A DNA stretch of 40,559 nucleotides from JAGPCH01 sp039810605 (GTDB taxonomy: Bacteria; Bacteroidota; Ignavibacteria; Tepidaquicellales; Tepidaquicellaceae). Below are positions 1 through 7,506 of this stretch, one piece after another. The DNA is taken from assembly GCA_039810605.1 (NCBI GenBank), contig JBDHXH010000023.1, forward strand, positions 1 to 40,559, given 5' to 3'. The notes below the pieces were generated by a model that was not told the DNA's origin, ran no database searches, and saw only the letters and a program-made list of their open reading frames with translations. A program made the position numbers and the translations under genes. Position 1 is the first letter of the stretch, and every line of letters begins with the position of its first letter.

Positions 1-1653
1 GTTGCCGGTACCCTTGAAGAAACTTATCTCTCAAGATCAACTGACGGAGGGCAGACTTTTACTGATGTAAAGGTAAGCGATCATTCAATTAATTTAACTT
101 CTATCCCGGGTCTTGCTACCGGATACACGGGAGATTATATGGGAATTACTTCCGGCAACGGTAAGATCTGGTGCAACTGGATGGATCCTTCGCAGCTTTC
201 CAAGACTCAATCATGGATTGCTTCCGTTGATGTTACGATCCCGACAATATGCGAAGATTTTTCCTGTTCGTATTTCCCGCCATCAACAATGCTTGAAGAA
301 TTTTCCGGAACAAATTACTGGTCGAAGCAGGCGCCAAGCGCATTTGGTTCAGGATCCGGTTCGGCAATGTTCAATGCATGGAGTGCAACAGTAGGAACAA
401 GTCAGTCTTTGGCTTCATATACGCTTGCAAGTCTTTCTGTTCCGGGTCAGTATCTGACCTTCGATGAAGCTTATGCACCTTGGTCAGGAGGAAATGTTGA
501 TTCTCTTATTGTTGAGACTTCCTTAAACGCCGGAGTATCATACACTGCTCTTGCAAGGTTATGGGGAGGACTTGGAGCACAAGCAGGTCCTTTAAATACA
601 GTCTTCGATGGTGGCGGTGAGTTTACTCCTGCAAACCACCAGTGGAGAACAAAAATTTATGCGCTCCCTGTTGGAACAAACAGAATCAGACTTCGCGCAG
701 TGAGTGGATTCGGAAATGATATCTGGGTTGATAATGTATGCATTAAGACACTGCCGGCTCCGGTAGTAAATTCCATTGGGATTGTTCCTGAAGGATATTA
801 TAGAGCACTTCCATCTCCTCATGCTGTTGCTCCTGATACTGTAAGAATGTATCTGCACAGGACAGATTATCCTAATGTTGTAGTTGATTCTGCTACAGAC
901 GTTTTTTCGACGTTCGCTGTTGCAACTGCTTTAAATTTTGCGAATGCGCAAAGCGGAGCATATTACAAGGTAATAAGACATAGAAACTGCATAGAGACAT
1001 GGAGCAAGGCAGGAGGTGAAGTATATACCAGAGGGTCAAATACCCATTACAATTTTATACAGCCTTCAGGTCAGGCTTACGGAAACAATCAGAAATTAAT
1101 TGATATAGCCGGATATTATGGAATGTATGGAGGAGAAGTGTTCAAGGATTCTGTCATTGATCTTAGCGACATAACTGCCGTGTTCAATGACGCGAATGCT
1201 TTTATATCCGGCTATGTGATAACCGATATTACGGGCGACGATTTTGTGGATCTTTCGGATCTTACAATTACGTATAATAATGCCAATGCTTTTGTAACAA
1301 GAGTTGCTCCTCCGGGAGGTGAACCTGATGCAGTGCAAACAATTGCTGAAGTAATAAAGAACACTAAGGTGACAGATGAAGTCAGCAGACAAAAACTTGA
1401 GAAGACGATTGAAATAATGAAACAGCAACAACAGCAGCAATCTCAAATCATTCCGAAAAAGAAAATCAGTATGAAGGAAGGATTGGAGCTGATAAAGGCA
1501 GGTAATGTTGATGAAATGGTGAAAAAAGTAATGTCAACATGGACCGAAGATCAATTTAGACTGATTGAAGAGAGCAGAAAGAATGCAAATCAATCAATCA
1601 TAAATAATAATCCTGATTCATATCAGTCAGGGTCAAGCTTCGGCGAGAGATAG
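1..1653 (+). CDS. Secreted BNR/Asp-box protein with dockerin-like repeats, 5' end outside the window
   Basis: The reading frame is open from base 1, so the true start lies upstream; 550 residues are visible. Near the left edge is an Asp-box (SRSTDGGQTF), the turn motif of sialidase/BNR propeller blades, followed by a blade-like Trp-rich stretch. Residues about 80-245 form a Gly/Ser/Trp-rich beta domain resembling the lectin-like modules of secreted Bacteroidota proteins. Residues about 383-435 contain two calcium-loop-like motifs (DSVIDLSD and GDDFVDLSD) spaced like a dockerin type I pair. The tail differs in style: charged, probably helical, with six Gln at residues 475-480, and ending SSFGER rather than in a T9SS sorting domain. 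Likely exported, but the signal peptide is not visible. Substrate unknown. A strong terminator follows, so it ends its transcription unit. Confidence 0.8.
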   Translation, partial: VAGTLEETYLSRSTDGGQTFTDVKVSDHSINLTSIPGLATGYTGDYMGITSGNGKIWCNWMDPSQLSKTQSWIASVDVTIPTICEDFSCSYFPPSTMLEEFSGTNYWSKQAPSAFGSGSGSAMFNAWSATVGTSQSLASYTLASLSVPGQYLTFDEAYAPWSGGNVDSLIVETSLNAGVSYTALARLWGGLGAQAGPLNTVFDGGGEFTPANHQWRTKIYALPVGTNRIRLRAVSGFGNDIWVDNVCIKTLPAPVVNSIGIVPEGYYRALPSPHAVAPDTVRMYLHRTDYPNVVVDSATDVFSTFAVATALNFANAQSGAYYKVIRHRNCIETWSKAGGEVYTRGSNTHYNFIQPSGQAYGNNQKLIDIAGYYGMYGGEVFKDSVIDLSDITAVFNDANAFISGYVITDITGDDFVDLSDLTITYNNANAFVTRVAPPGGEPDAVQTIAEVIKNTKVTDEVSRQKLEKTIEIMKQQQQQQSQIIPKKKISMKEGLELIKAGNVDEMVKKVMSTWTEDQFRLIEESRKNANQSIINNNPDSYQSGSSFGER

Positions 1654-1702
1654 AAACGATGCACTGAATATTTCAAAGATCAGATTGACTTTGAACCATC
1701 GG

Positions 1703-1733
1703 AAGACCGGAGAATTTCTCTCCGGTCTTTTTA
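1703..1733 (+). terminator. Rho-independent terminator after the BNR/dockerin gene
   Basis: Perfect 11-bp stem: AAGACCGGAGA at 1703-1713 pairs with TCTCCGGTCTT at 1719-1729 around a 5-nt loop, and the 3' arm runs into a T tract. It lies 50 bases after the stop codon. Confidence 0.9.
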
Positions 1734-1895
1734 TTTGTCAACAAGATTGGCTGAAATGCTTGAGAAGATTTATAACTCAAGAACGCATTGAAATCTTGCG
1801 AAAAAGTTTGGAGAAAATTTCCTTCGCACATTCTAAATAGCTTTAATGAAAATTTAATTTTATTTTTCGATTATCAAAAACAAAACCTTAATTAA

Positions 1896-3629
1896 ATGAA
1901 AAGTATCATTGCTATCGTTTGCACATTTTCGATTTCGCTTTTAATTTTTTCATGCGGGAAAAAAGAAGAAAGTAAAACGGTTCAGTTAAGCGGTGGAGTA
2001 AAGGGCGGAGGCATATACAGGATAAACGAACTTGAAAATATCCGCAGTCTGGATCCTGTCGGCATCAACGATGTTGTATCACACCATGTTTCTCATCAGA
2101 TATATGATCTACTCGTTGATCTTGATTCTAATCTGAATCTCATTCCTGCTCTTGCAACAAGATGGGAAATTTCCGAAGACGGATTGCTTTATACTTTTCA
2201 TCTTCGCAAGGGAGTAATGTTTCAGGACAATGCATGTTTTCCAAACGGCAAGGGGAGAGAATTCAATGCCAATGATGTGAAGTATTCACTTGACAGGGTT
2301 TGCAACCCCGCTACCGGCACGCTTGGTTTTGATTATTACAAAAATCATGTTGAAGGTGCAAAGGATTATTTTGAAGAAATGACAATCGCTAGGCGTGAAT
2401 CGCGTGATCCAAAAATTCACGGTGTTTCAGGGTTTATGGTGAAAGATGATTCCACATTTCAAATAAAATTAAATCATTCATTCGGACCATTTATTTACTA
2501 TCTGACGCTTGCATTTGCTTATGTGATCCCGAAAGAAGCAGTGGACAAATACGGGAAAGATTATTTCCAGAATCCGGTTGGTACCGGACCTTTTGTTTTT
2601 GTTGACTGGAAACCCGATCTTGAACTTAATCTTAAAAAGAATCCTAACTATTGGGAAAAGGATAAGTCCGGTAATCAGTTGCCTTACCTTGACGGCGTAA
2701 AATTTAAATTCCTGAAAGAAGTATCCCAGCAACTTCTTGAATTCAGGAATGGAAATCTGGATGAGTGTTACAGAATTCCGAATGAATCGTTTAAAGAGAT
2801 TGTTACTCCTCAAAAGACTTTGACTCCGGAATACTCGCAATTCAAACTTCAGAAAGTACCTTCGCTTGCAATTCAGTTCTATGGATTTCTTACCACAGGA
2901 AAAATTTTCAACAATGAGAAAGTAAGGCAGGCATTTAATTACGCTATTGACAGGGATAAGATTTTGAAATTCGTTCTGAATGGTCAGGGATATATGGGAG
3001 CAATTTATGGAATTGTTCCTCCGTCTATGCCAAATTATGATTACAAGAAGATTGAGGGATATAAATTTGATTTGGAAAAAGCAAAACTACTGATGACGGA
3101 AGCGGGTTATCCCGATGGGAAAGGCTTTCCTGAAGCAGTGCTTCAGATAAACTCCGGTGGCGACAGAAATATCCAGATAGCCGAATCAATACAGAACATG
3201 CTGAAAGAAATCGGTGTAACAATGAAACTTAACATAATTCAGTTTGCACAACACCTTGATAACATTGATGCCGGAAGAGCAGATTTTTTCAGGCTTGGAT
3301 GGATTGCTGATTATCCTGAACCGGAAAATTTCCTCAATCTTTGCTACGGTAAAAATGTTCCGAAGGACCCCAAGCAAATAAGTCCGATTAACAGCACCCG
3401 TTATCAAAATCCTGATTTTGATGTGCTGTTTGAGAAAGCAATTGCAACTACAGACCAGGCGGAAAGATATAAATTGTATGTTCAGGCCGAGCAGATTGCG
3501 ACTTCACAGGCGCCGATGATGCTCATTTATTATGATGAAGATTACAGGCTGCTGCAGTCGTATGTCATAGGCTATGCGCTTGACGCGATGCATCGGGTGA
3601 ATTTCAGGCATTTGTGGATGGATAAGTAA
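1896..3629 (+). CDS. Peptide/nickel-type ABC transporter substrate-binding lipoprotein (SBP_bac_5 family)
   Basis: 577 residues, the usual size for OppA/DppA-type binding proteins. The N-terminus is a lipoprotein signal: short basic start, hydrophobic stretch, lipobox IFSC with Cys20 as the predicted lipidated residue. Family features follow: LDPVGINDVVSHHV, the ligand-entry phrase LYTFHLRKGVMFQDN near residue 110, NDVKYSLDRV, VGTGPFVFVDWK, VRQAFNYAIDRDKIL, and RLGWIADYPEPENFLNL near the C-terminal lobe. It should deliver oligopeptides or a similar solute at the membrane to the permeases at 4554 and 5574. ATG start; no strong Shine-Dalgarno sequence is visible, as for most genes here. The exact ligand cannot be read from sequence, so no gene symbol is given. 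Confidence 0.92.
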   Translation: MKSIIAIVCTFSISLLIFSCGKKEESKTVQLSGGVKGGGIYRINELENIRSLDPVGINDVVSHHVSHQIYDLLVDLDSNLNLIPALATRWEISEDGLLYTFHLRKGVMFQDNACFPNGKGREFNANDVKYSLDRVCNPATGTLGFDYYKNHVEGAKDYFEEMTIARRESRDPKIHGVSGFMVKDDSTFQIKLNHSFGPFIYYLTLAFAYVIPKEAVDKYGKDYFQNPVGTGPFVFVDWKPDLELNLKKNPNYWEKDKSGNQLPYLDGVKFKFLKEVSQQLLEFRNGNLDECYRIPNESFKEIVTPQKTLTPEYSQFKLQKVPSLAIQFYGFLTTGKIFNNEKVRQAFNYAIDRDKILKFVLNGQGYMGAIYGIVPPSMPNYDYKKIEGYKFDLEKAKLLMTEAGYPDGKGFPEAVLQINSGGDRNIQIAESIQNMLKEIGVTMKLNIIQFAQHLDNIDAGRADFFRLGWIADYPEPENFLNLCYGKNVPKDPKQISPINSTRYQNPDFDVLFEKAIATTDQAERYKLYVQAEQIATSQAPMMLIYYDEDYRLLQSYVIGYALDAMHRVNFRHLWMDK

Positions 3630-3778
3630 ATTTCAAGTTCGAATATGCGCATAATGCGAAAAAAATGGGTCAATGGAATTTCTCACTTGATAAATAGGAA
3701 TAGAATTTATAGGTTAGTCAGTTCAAATTTAAGTATAGCTTCATAGTTCTTTAACAAAAGTAATTTCATTAACTTAAC

Positions 3779-3783
3779 GGAGG
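3779..3783 (+). promoter_or_regulatory. Strong Shine-Dalgarno site of the NlpC/P60 gene
   Basis: GGAGG lies 8 bases before the ATG at 3792. It fixes that start and stands out because most genes in this window lack a clear Shine-Dalgarno sequence. Confidence 0.75.
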
Positions 3784-3791
3784 ATTAGCTA

Positions 3792-4427
3792 ATGGTGAAA
3801 TTAAAGCTGACCAACATTCTCCCTATTGCATTCCTTGCGTTTGCAGTATCGGTGTTAGTTGGATGTTCAAGCAGCAGAGATATTTCCCGTGATGATGAAG
3901 GTTACAAAGATGCCAATGGATTCAAAAACTCAAAAGAAGTGGTTTCCACCGGCACCTTAACCGAAAAGACCTCAATCAACAAAGAAAATCTCGAAGCGAT
4001 ATCAAGCAGCATTGCAGGATTTATATCAAGTCCGGAATTTGCAAAAGATATGGATAAAGATGAAGTAATGTACAAATTTATTGAGTACATTAACACTCCT
4101 TATTTATGGGGAGGCACATCAAAAAGAGGAATTGATTGTTCCGCTTTTATACAAACAATGTTCTATCAGGCTCTTGGCATTGCGCTTCCGAGAACTTCAC
4201 TCGAGCAGTCATCGGTAGGAGAACCGGTTGAAAAAGCCGATCTCAAATTTGGTGATTTGATTTTCTTTGATACGATGAGAAAAGGTCGTGTAACGCACGT
4301 CGGAATGTATCTCGGTAACGGTTACTTTGCTCACTCCGGTTCCAGAACCGGCGTTGCAGTTGCTTCACTTGATGATGAGTTCTATACAAGAACATATCTC
4401 AAAGCGCGAAGAGTAATCGAGCAATAA
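3792..4427 (+). CDS. NlpC/P60-family cell-wall peptidase, lipoprotein
   Basis: 211 residues. A lipoprotein signal ends in a textbook lipobox LVGC (Cys25). After a linker of about 70 residues comes an NlpC/P60 domain (about 95-211): TPYLWGGTSKRGIDCSAF with nucleophile Cys116, then GDLIFF, VTHVGMYLG with His169, and FAHSG with His181 as the third polar residue. The full catalytic triad is therefore present. Family members cleave D-Glu to diamino-acid bonds in peptidoglycan stem peptides; this one should act at the periplasmic face of a membrane. It sits between the binding protein and the permeases of a peptide-type importer, which suggests (inference) a link between murein turnover and peptide uptake. 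It is flanked by its own RBS and a terminator, so it may be transcribed separately from the permeases. Confidence 0.93.
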   Translation: MVKLKLTNILPIAFLAFAVSVLVGCSSSRDISRDDEGYKDANGFKNSKEVVSTGTLTEKTSINKENLEAISSSIAGFISSPEFAKDMDKDEVMYKFIEYINTPYLWGGTSKRGIDCSAFIQTMFYQALGIALPRTSLEQSSVGEPVEKADLKFGDLIFFDTMRKGRVTHVGMYLGNGYFAHSGSRTGVAVASLDDEFYTRTYLKARRVIEQ

Positions 4428-4451
4428 AAAATTTGTAAATGAATAAAAGTC

Positions 4452-4493
4452 AATCCCGGTGTCCATATATCACGGATACCGGGATTTTTTTTT
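4452..4493 (+). terminator. Rho-independent terminator after the NlpC/P60 gene
   Basis: AATCCCGGT at 4452-4460 pairs with ACCGGGATT at 4478-4486; the stem extends inward with GTCC/GGAT, and nine T follow. It separates the peptidase from the permease pair. Confidence 0.92.
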
Positions 4494-4500
4494 GTCATTT

Positions 4501-4529
4501 TTGAAAATGCCAATCACATTCGTTAATTT
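4501..4529 (+). promoter_or_regulatory. Possible sigma-70-like promoter for the permease pair
   Basis: TTGAAA (4501-4506) and TAATTT (4524-4529) are separated by exactly 17 bases, directly after the preceding terminator and 24 bases before the dppB-like ATG. Such matches arise by chance in AT-rich DNA; position is the main support. Confidence 0.35.
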
Positions 4530-4553
4530 GAATTTGTAATCCTTCAAATCATT

Positions 4554-5480
4554 ATGTGGGTATATACAGCACGTCAGTTATTGCGTTCGATTGTCATCCT
4601 GCTTGGCGTTTTGACTGTTACTTTTTGCCTGCTCTATATTATTCCGGGTGACCCTGCGAGAATGATGCTGGGGCAACGAGCTGACGTTGCTTCAGTCGAG
4701 GCAGTAAGAGAGGAGCTCGGTCTGAATAAACCCGTCTATGTCCAGTATGTAATGTTTATGTCAAATGCATTTCAGGGGGACCTCGGGAGATCATATTCGA
4801 CAAACAGAAAAGTCGTGCAGACAATTCTGGAAAAATTTCCCGCAACTGCACTGCTCTCTTTAAGCGCTCTGACAATCTCTGCAATACTCGGCGTCTTGAT
4901 CGGAATAATTTCTTCGGTGAAAAAATACACAGCGCTGGATAATGGTGCTATGGTTTTCGCATTGTTCGGAATATCGTTTCCGTCTTTTGCATTCGGATTA
5001 ATTATGGCTTTGGTTTTTGGACATTTGCTGAAATGGTTTCCGATATCGGGATACATTAATGAAGGCGCAATATATTTGGTACTCCCCATGCTTACGCTCG
5101 CATTGCGACCTCTCGCAATCACAGCAAGAATCACACGCTCCTCGATGCTCGATGTTCTTAGCCAGGATTATGTAAGAACTGCAAAAGCCAAAGGATTGAG
5201 TTCGGGAATGGTGATCTTTAAACACACATTGAGAAATGCGTTGAATCCTGTTGTGACAACTATCAGTGCATCACTGGCTGCGACACTTGGAGGAGTATTT
5301 TTTATCGAATACATTTTCAACTGGCCCGGCATTGGTCTGCTCGCAATTGATGCGATTTTCAAACTTGATTTTCCGATGATACAGGGAACTGTCTTGTTCA
5401 GCGCAATTGTGTTTGTCGTCATAAACTTCTTCGTGGATTTGGTGTATGCTTTGTTGGACCCGAAAGTTAAACTGAATTAG
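4554..5480 (+). CDS. ABC transporter permease, DppB/OppB type
   Basis: 308 residues, typical of the first permease of peptide/nickel importers. The hydrophobic first helix (RSIVILLGVLTVTFCLLYIIPGD) is followed by the family phrases GDPARMMLGQ and REELGLNKPVYVQYV and by GDLGRSYSTNRKV. The transmembrane core then carries ITRSSMLDVLSQDYVRTAKAKGLS, the EAA-like coupling loop that contacts the ATPase, and FFIEYIFNWPGIGLL near the end. It should pair in the inner membrane with the DppC-like protein encoded 93 bases downstream and receive substrate from the lipoprotein at 1896. No cognate DppD or DppF ATPase lies next to it. Confidence 0.93.
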   Translation: MWVYTARQLLRSIVILLGVLTVTFCLLYIIPGDPARMMLGQRADVASVEAVREELGLNKPVYVQYVMFMSNAFQGDLGRSYSTNRKVVQTILEKFPATALLSLSALTISAILGVLIGIISSVKKYTALDNGAMVFALFGISFPSFAFGLIMALVFGHLLKWFPISGYINEGAIYLVLPMLTLALRPLAITARITRSSMLDVLSQDYVRTAKAKGLSSGMVIFKHTLRNALNPVVTTISASLAATLGGVFFIEYIFNWPGIGLLAIDAIFKLDFPMIQGTVLFSAIVFVVINFFVDLVYALLDPKVKLN

Positions 5481-5573
5481 TTCAAGCATCGGTATCAGAT
5501 TAACAAAAATGTAAAGTAGTCTTAGTTAATGTTTTCATATATATTGTTAAATCTACATTTCTAAAATAAGACA

Positions 5574-6656
5574 TTGCAGCCAGAGACTTCAATAGTAACC
5601 GATCAGATAATTCAGGATGAGAAAAGTCACAGCCTTTGGTATCTTTCGTGGAGAAGATTAAAGAGGAACCGTCTTGCAATGGCAGGATTGGTTACAATAG
5701 TCTTTTTAATCTTGATTGCAATTTTTGCTCCATTGATTGCGCCGTTTAATCCGAATATGCAAGTGCTTGAATTTGCAGCGAAGCCGCTCGGATTTGAAGG
5801 CAGGGTGTTAGTGAAGAAAGTTGACGACAAAAATAATGATGAAAACAGATTCATTCCGCTTAAGAATATTGTCAAAGAAGAAAACGGAAAATTATTTTAT
5901 ACAGATTTCGAGGATAAGGAAGTAAGTATTGAGACCGGAATGCTCGAAAAAGAAAATGGCAGCTATGAACATATGGAGAAATATTATTTGGGAACTGATC
6001 GTTTTGGAAGAGATGTGTTGAGCCGGCTAATTTATGGAAGCAGGGTGAGTCTTACTGTGGGCCTTGTTTCAGAAAGCATTGCAATTTTTCTCGGACTTGT
6101 TCTTGGCGCCATCGCAGGTTATTTCCGGGGTAAAGCAGATATGGTAGTGATGTGGCTGGTGAATGTAATATTTGCATTTCCCGCTATACTCCTTATTATA
6201 GCATTATCGGTTGTTCTTGGAAAAGGTCTGTGGCAGGCTTTTGTTGCAATCGGTCTCACAGGATGGGTTGACATTGCCAGAATTGTCCGGGGTCAATTCT
6301 TTTCATTGCGCGAAACAGAATTTGTTGAGGCAACCAAAGCGATTGGGTTCAAACCCGCAAGAGTAATCACACGTCACATTCTTCCAAATTGCATGGGTCC
6401 CGTCATAGTTACCGGTACTGTTGGTCTGGCAGCCGCGATTATATTTGAAGCAAGCTTAAGTTTTCTCGGACTTGGAGTCCAGCCTCCGACTGCAAGTTGG
6501 GGTCAGATGATTTTTGACGGGTATAAATATATTGTTGTCGGAACGAACTGGGGTCTTGCTGTTTTTCCTTCCATTGCAATCATGCTGACAGTATTCGCAG
6601 TTAATCTTCTCGGCGACGGCTTGAGAGATGCATTTGATCCTAAGCTTAGCAGATAA
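5574..6656 (+). CDS. ABC transporter permease, DppC/OppC type, TTG start
   Basis: 360 residues, longer than the usual roughly 300 because of an insert. The start must be TTG at 5574: an in-frame stop lies at 5562-5564 and the next Met is already inside the first helix. Residues 19-60 are the OppC N-terminal module (WRRLKRNRLAMAGLV, then a helix and IAPFNPN). Residues about 62-130 are a charged extracytoplasmic insert before the conserved YLGTDRFGRDVLSRLIYGSR. The coupling loop reads VEATKAIGFKPARVITRHILPN, and the end has SFLGLGVQPPTASWGQM. Partner of the DppB-like permease upstream. The insert makes it resemble the longer OppC-type proteins found in Bacteroidota relatives. Confidence 0.92.
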   Translation: MQPETSIVTDQIIQDEKSHSLWYLSWRRLKRNRLAMAGLVTIVFLILIAIFAPLIAPFNPNMQVLEFAAKPLGFEGRVLVKKVDDKNNDENRFIPLKNIVKEENGKLFYTDFEDKEVSIETGMLEKENGSYEHMEKYYLGTDRFGRDVLSRLIYGSRVSLTVGLVSESIAIFLGLVLGAIAGYFRGKADMVVMWLVNVIFAFPAILLIIALSVVLGKGLWQAFVAIGLTGWVDIARIVRGQFFSLRETEFVEATKAIGFKPARVITRHILPNCMGPVIVTGTVGLAAAIIFEASLSFLGLGVQPPTASWGQMIFDGYKYIVVGTNWGLAVFPSIAIMLTVFAVNLLGDGLRDAFDPKLSR

Positions 6657-6747
6657 TCACACCCATTCAAAAAGTTTGGTTCTTTTAGCCTCACGTTCAG
6701 ACTTGTTAAGTCTTCTTCGATTTATTTTATTTACACCATTCTTATTC

Positions 6748-7506
6748 ATGATTTCATTTAATAACGTAACCAAGCGATATCCAAACGGTGTAACCGCGCT
6801 GGACGATGTTTCTTTTGATGTGGGAAAAGGAGAAATCTGCGGTTACATAGGGACCAACGGGGCAGGGAAATCAACTACGGTTAAGATTCTTTCGGGCATT
6901 GTAGATTTTGATAAGGGTGAGGCGACTGTCTCCGGCTACAAGATCAAAGATAAACCTATCGAAGTGAAAAAAGTTGTCGGCTACATTCCTGAAACTGCAA
7001 ATTTATTTAATTCACTATCGGCTGCTGAATATTTTTCATTCATATCAAATGTAAGAGGACTCGAAGCAAGTGTGATGAACAGACGTGTTGATAATTTCAG
7101 CGAGCTTTTTGATTTCAAAGATTTGCTCAATGAATCAATCGGCAATTTGTCCAAAGGAAATAAACAAAAGGTGCTGATTACTTCTGCTTTGCTTCACGAT
7201 CCCGAAGTTTTGCTTCTTGATGAACCTCTAAACGGACTCGATGCCGATTCCATTTTTGTTTTTCAGGATCTGCTGAAATGTATTTCAGGGCGAGGAAGAG
7301 CAATTTTGTATTGCTCGCATCTGCTCACTGCGGTTGAAAAAGTTGCCACGGGAATTGTCGTACTGGATAAGGGAAGGATAATTCTGAATAAGAGAACCGA
7401 TGAGTTGAAGAATTCCAAAGAATATTCCGGATTGGAAAATCTTTTTTTGGAATTAAGTTCGAAATCCGAAACGAAGAAAAAATCCTATGAAGGCCTGTTT
7501 GATTAA
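6748..7506 (+). CDS. ABC transporter ATP-binding protein, ABC-2/CcmA type
   Basis: 252 residues from ATG 6748. The frame is open further upstream, but that stretch overlaps the preceding permease and translates to unrelated sequence, while MISFNNVTKRYPNG is a canonical domain start. Walker A is GTNGAGKST (35-43), the signature is LSKGNK (about 134-139), Walker B is VLLLDEP (154-160), and the H-loop is CSH. The phrase YIPETANLFNSLSAAEYF is typical of ATPases serving ABC-2 (drug, polysaccharide or transporter-like) permeases rather than the DppD/DppF class, which also carry a C-terminal oligopeptide extension absent here. No ABC-2 permease is adjacent. Its last 20 bases overlap the start of the next gene, implying translational coupling. 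Confidence 0.9.
   Translation: MISFNNVTKRYPNGVTALDDVSFDVGKGEICGYIGTNGAGKSTTVKILSGIVDFDKGEATVSGYKIKDKPIEVKKVVGYIPETANLFNSLSAAEYFSFISNVRGLEASVMNRRVDNFSELFDFKDLLNESIGNLSKGNKQKVLITSALLHDPEVLLLDEPLNGLDADSIFVFQDLLKCISGRGRAILYCSHLLTAVEKVATGIVVLDKGRIILNKRTDELKNSKEYSGLENLFLELSSKSETKKKSYEGLFD

Noticed and set aside
113..394. Plus-strand frame of 93 codons
   Set aside because: It overlaps the open frame from base 1 in another register; composition is Arg/His-rich with no motif, while the other frame has an Asp-box and continues to 1653.
6628..6747. Upstream extension of the ABC-2-type ATPase frame
   Set aside because: It overlaps the permease gene and gives Ser/Leu-rich sequence unlike any ATPase N-terminus; the ATG at 6748 begins the conserved domain.
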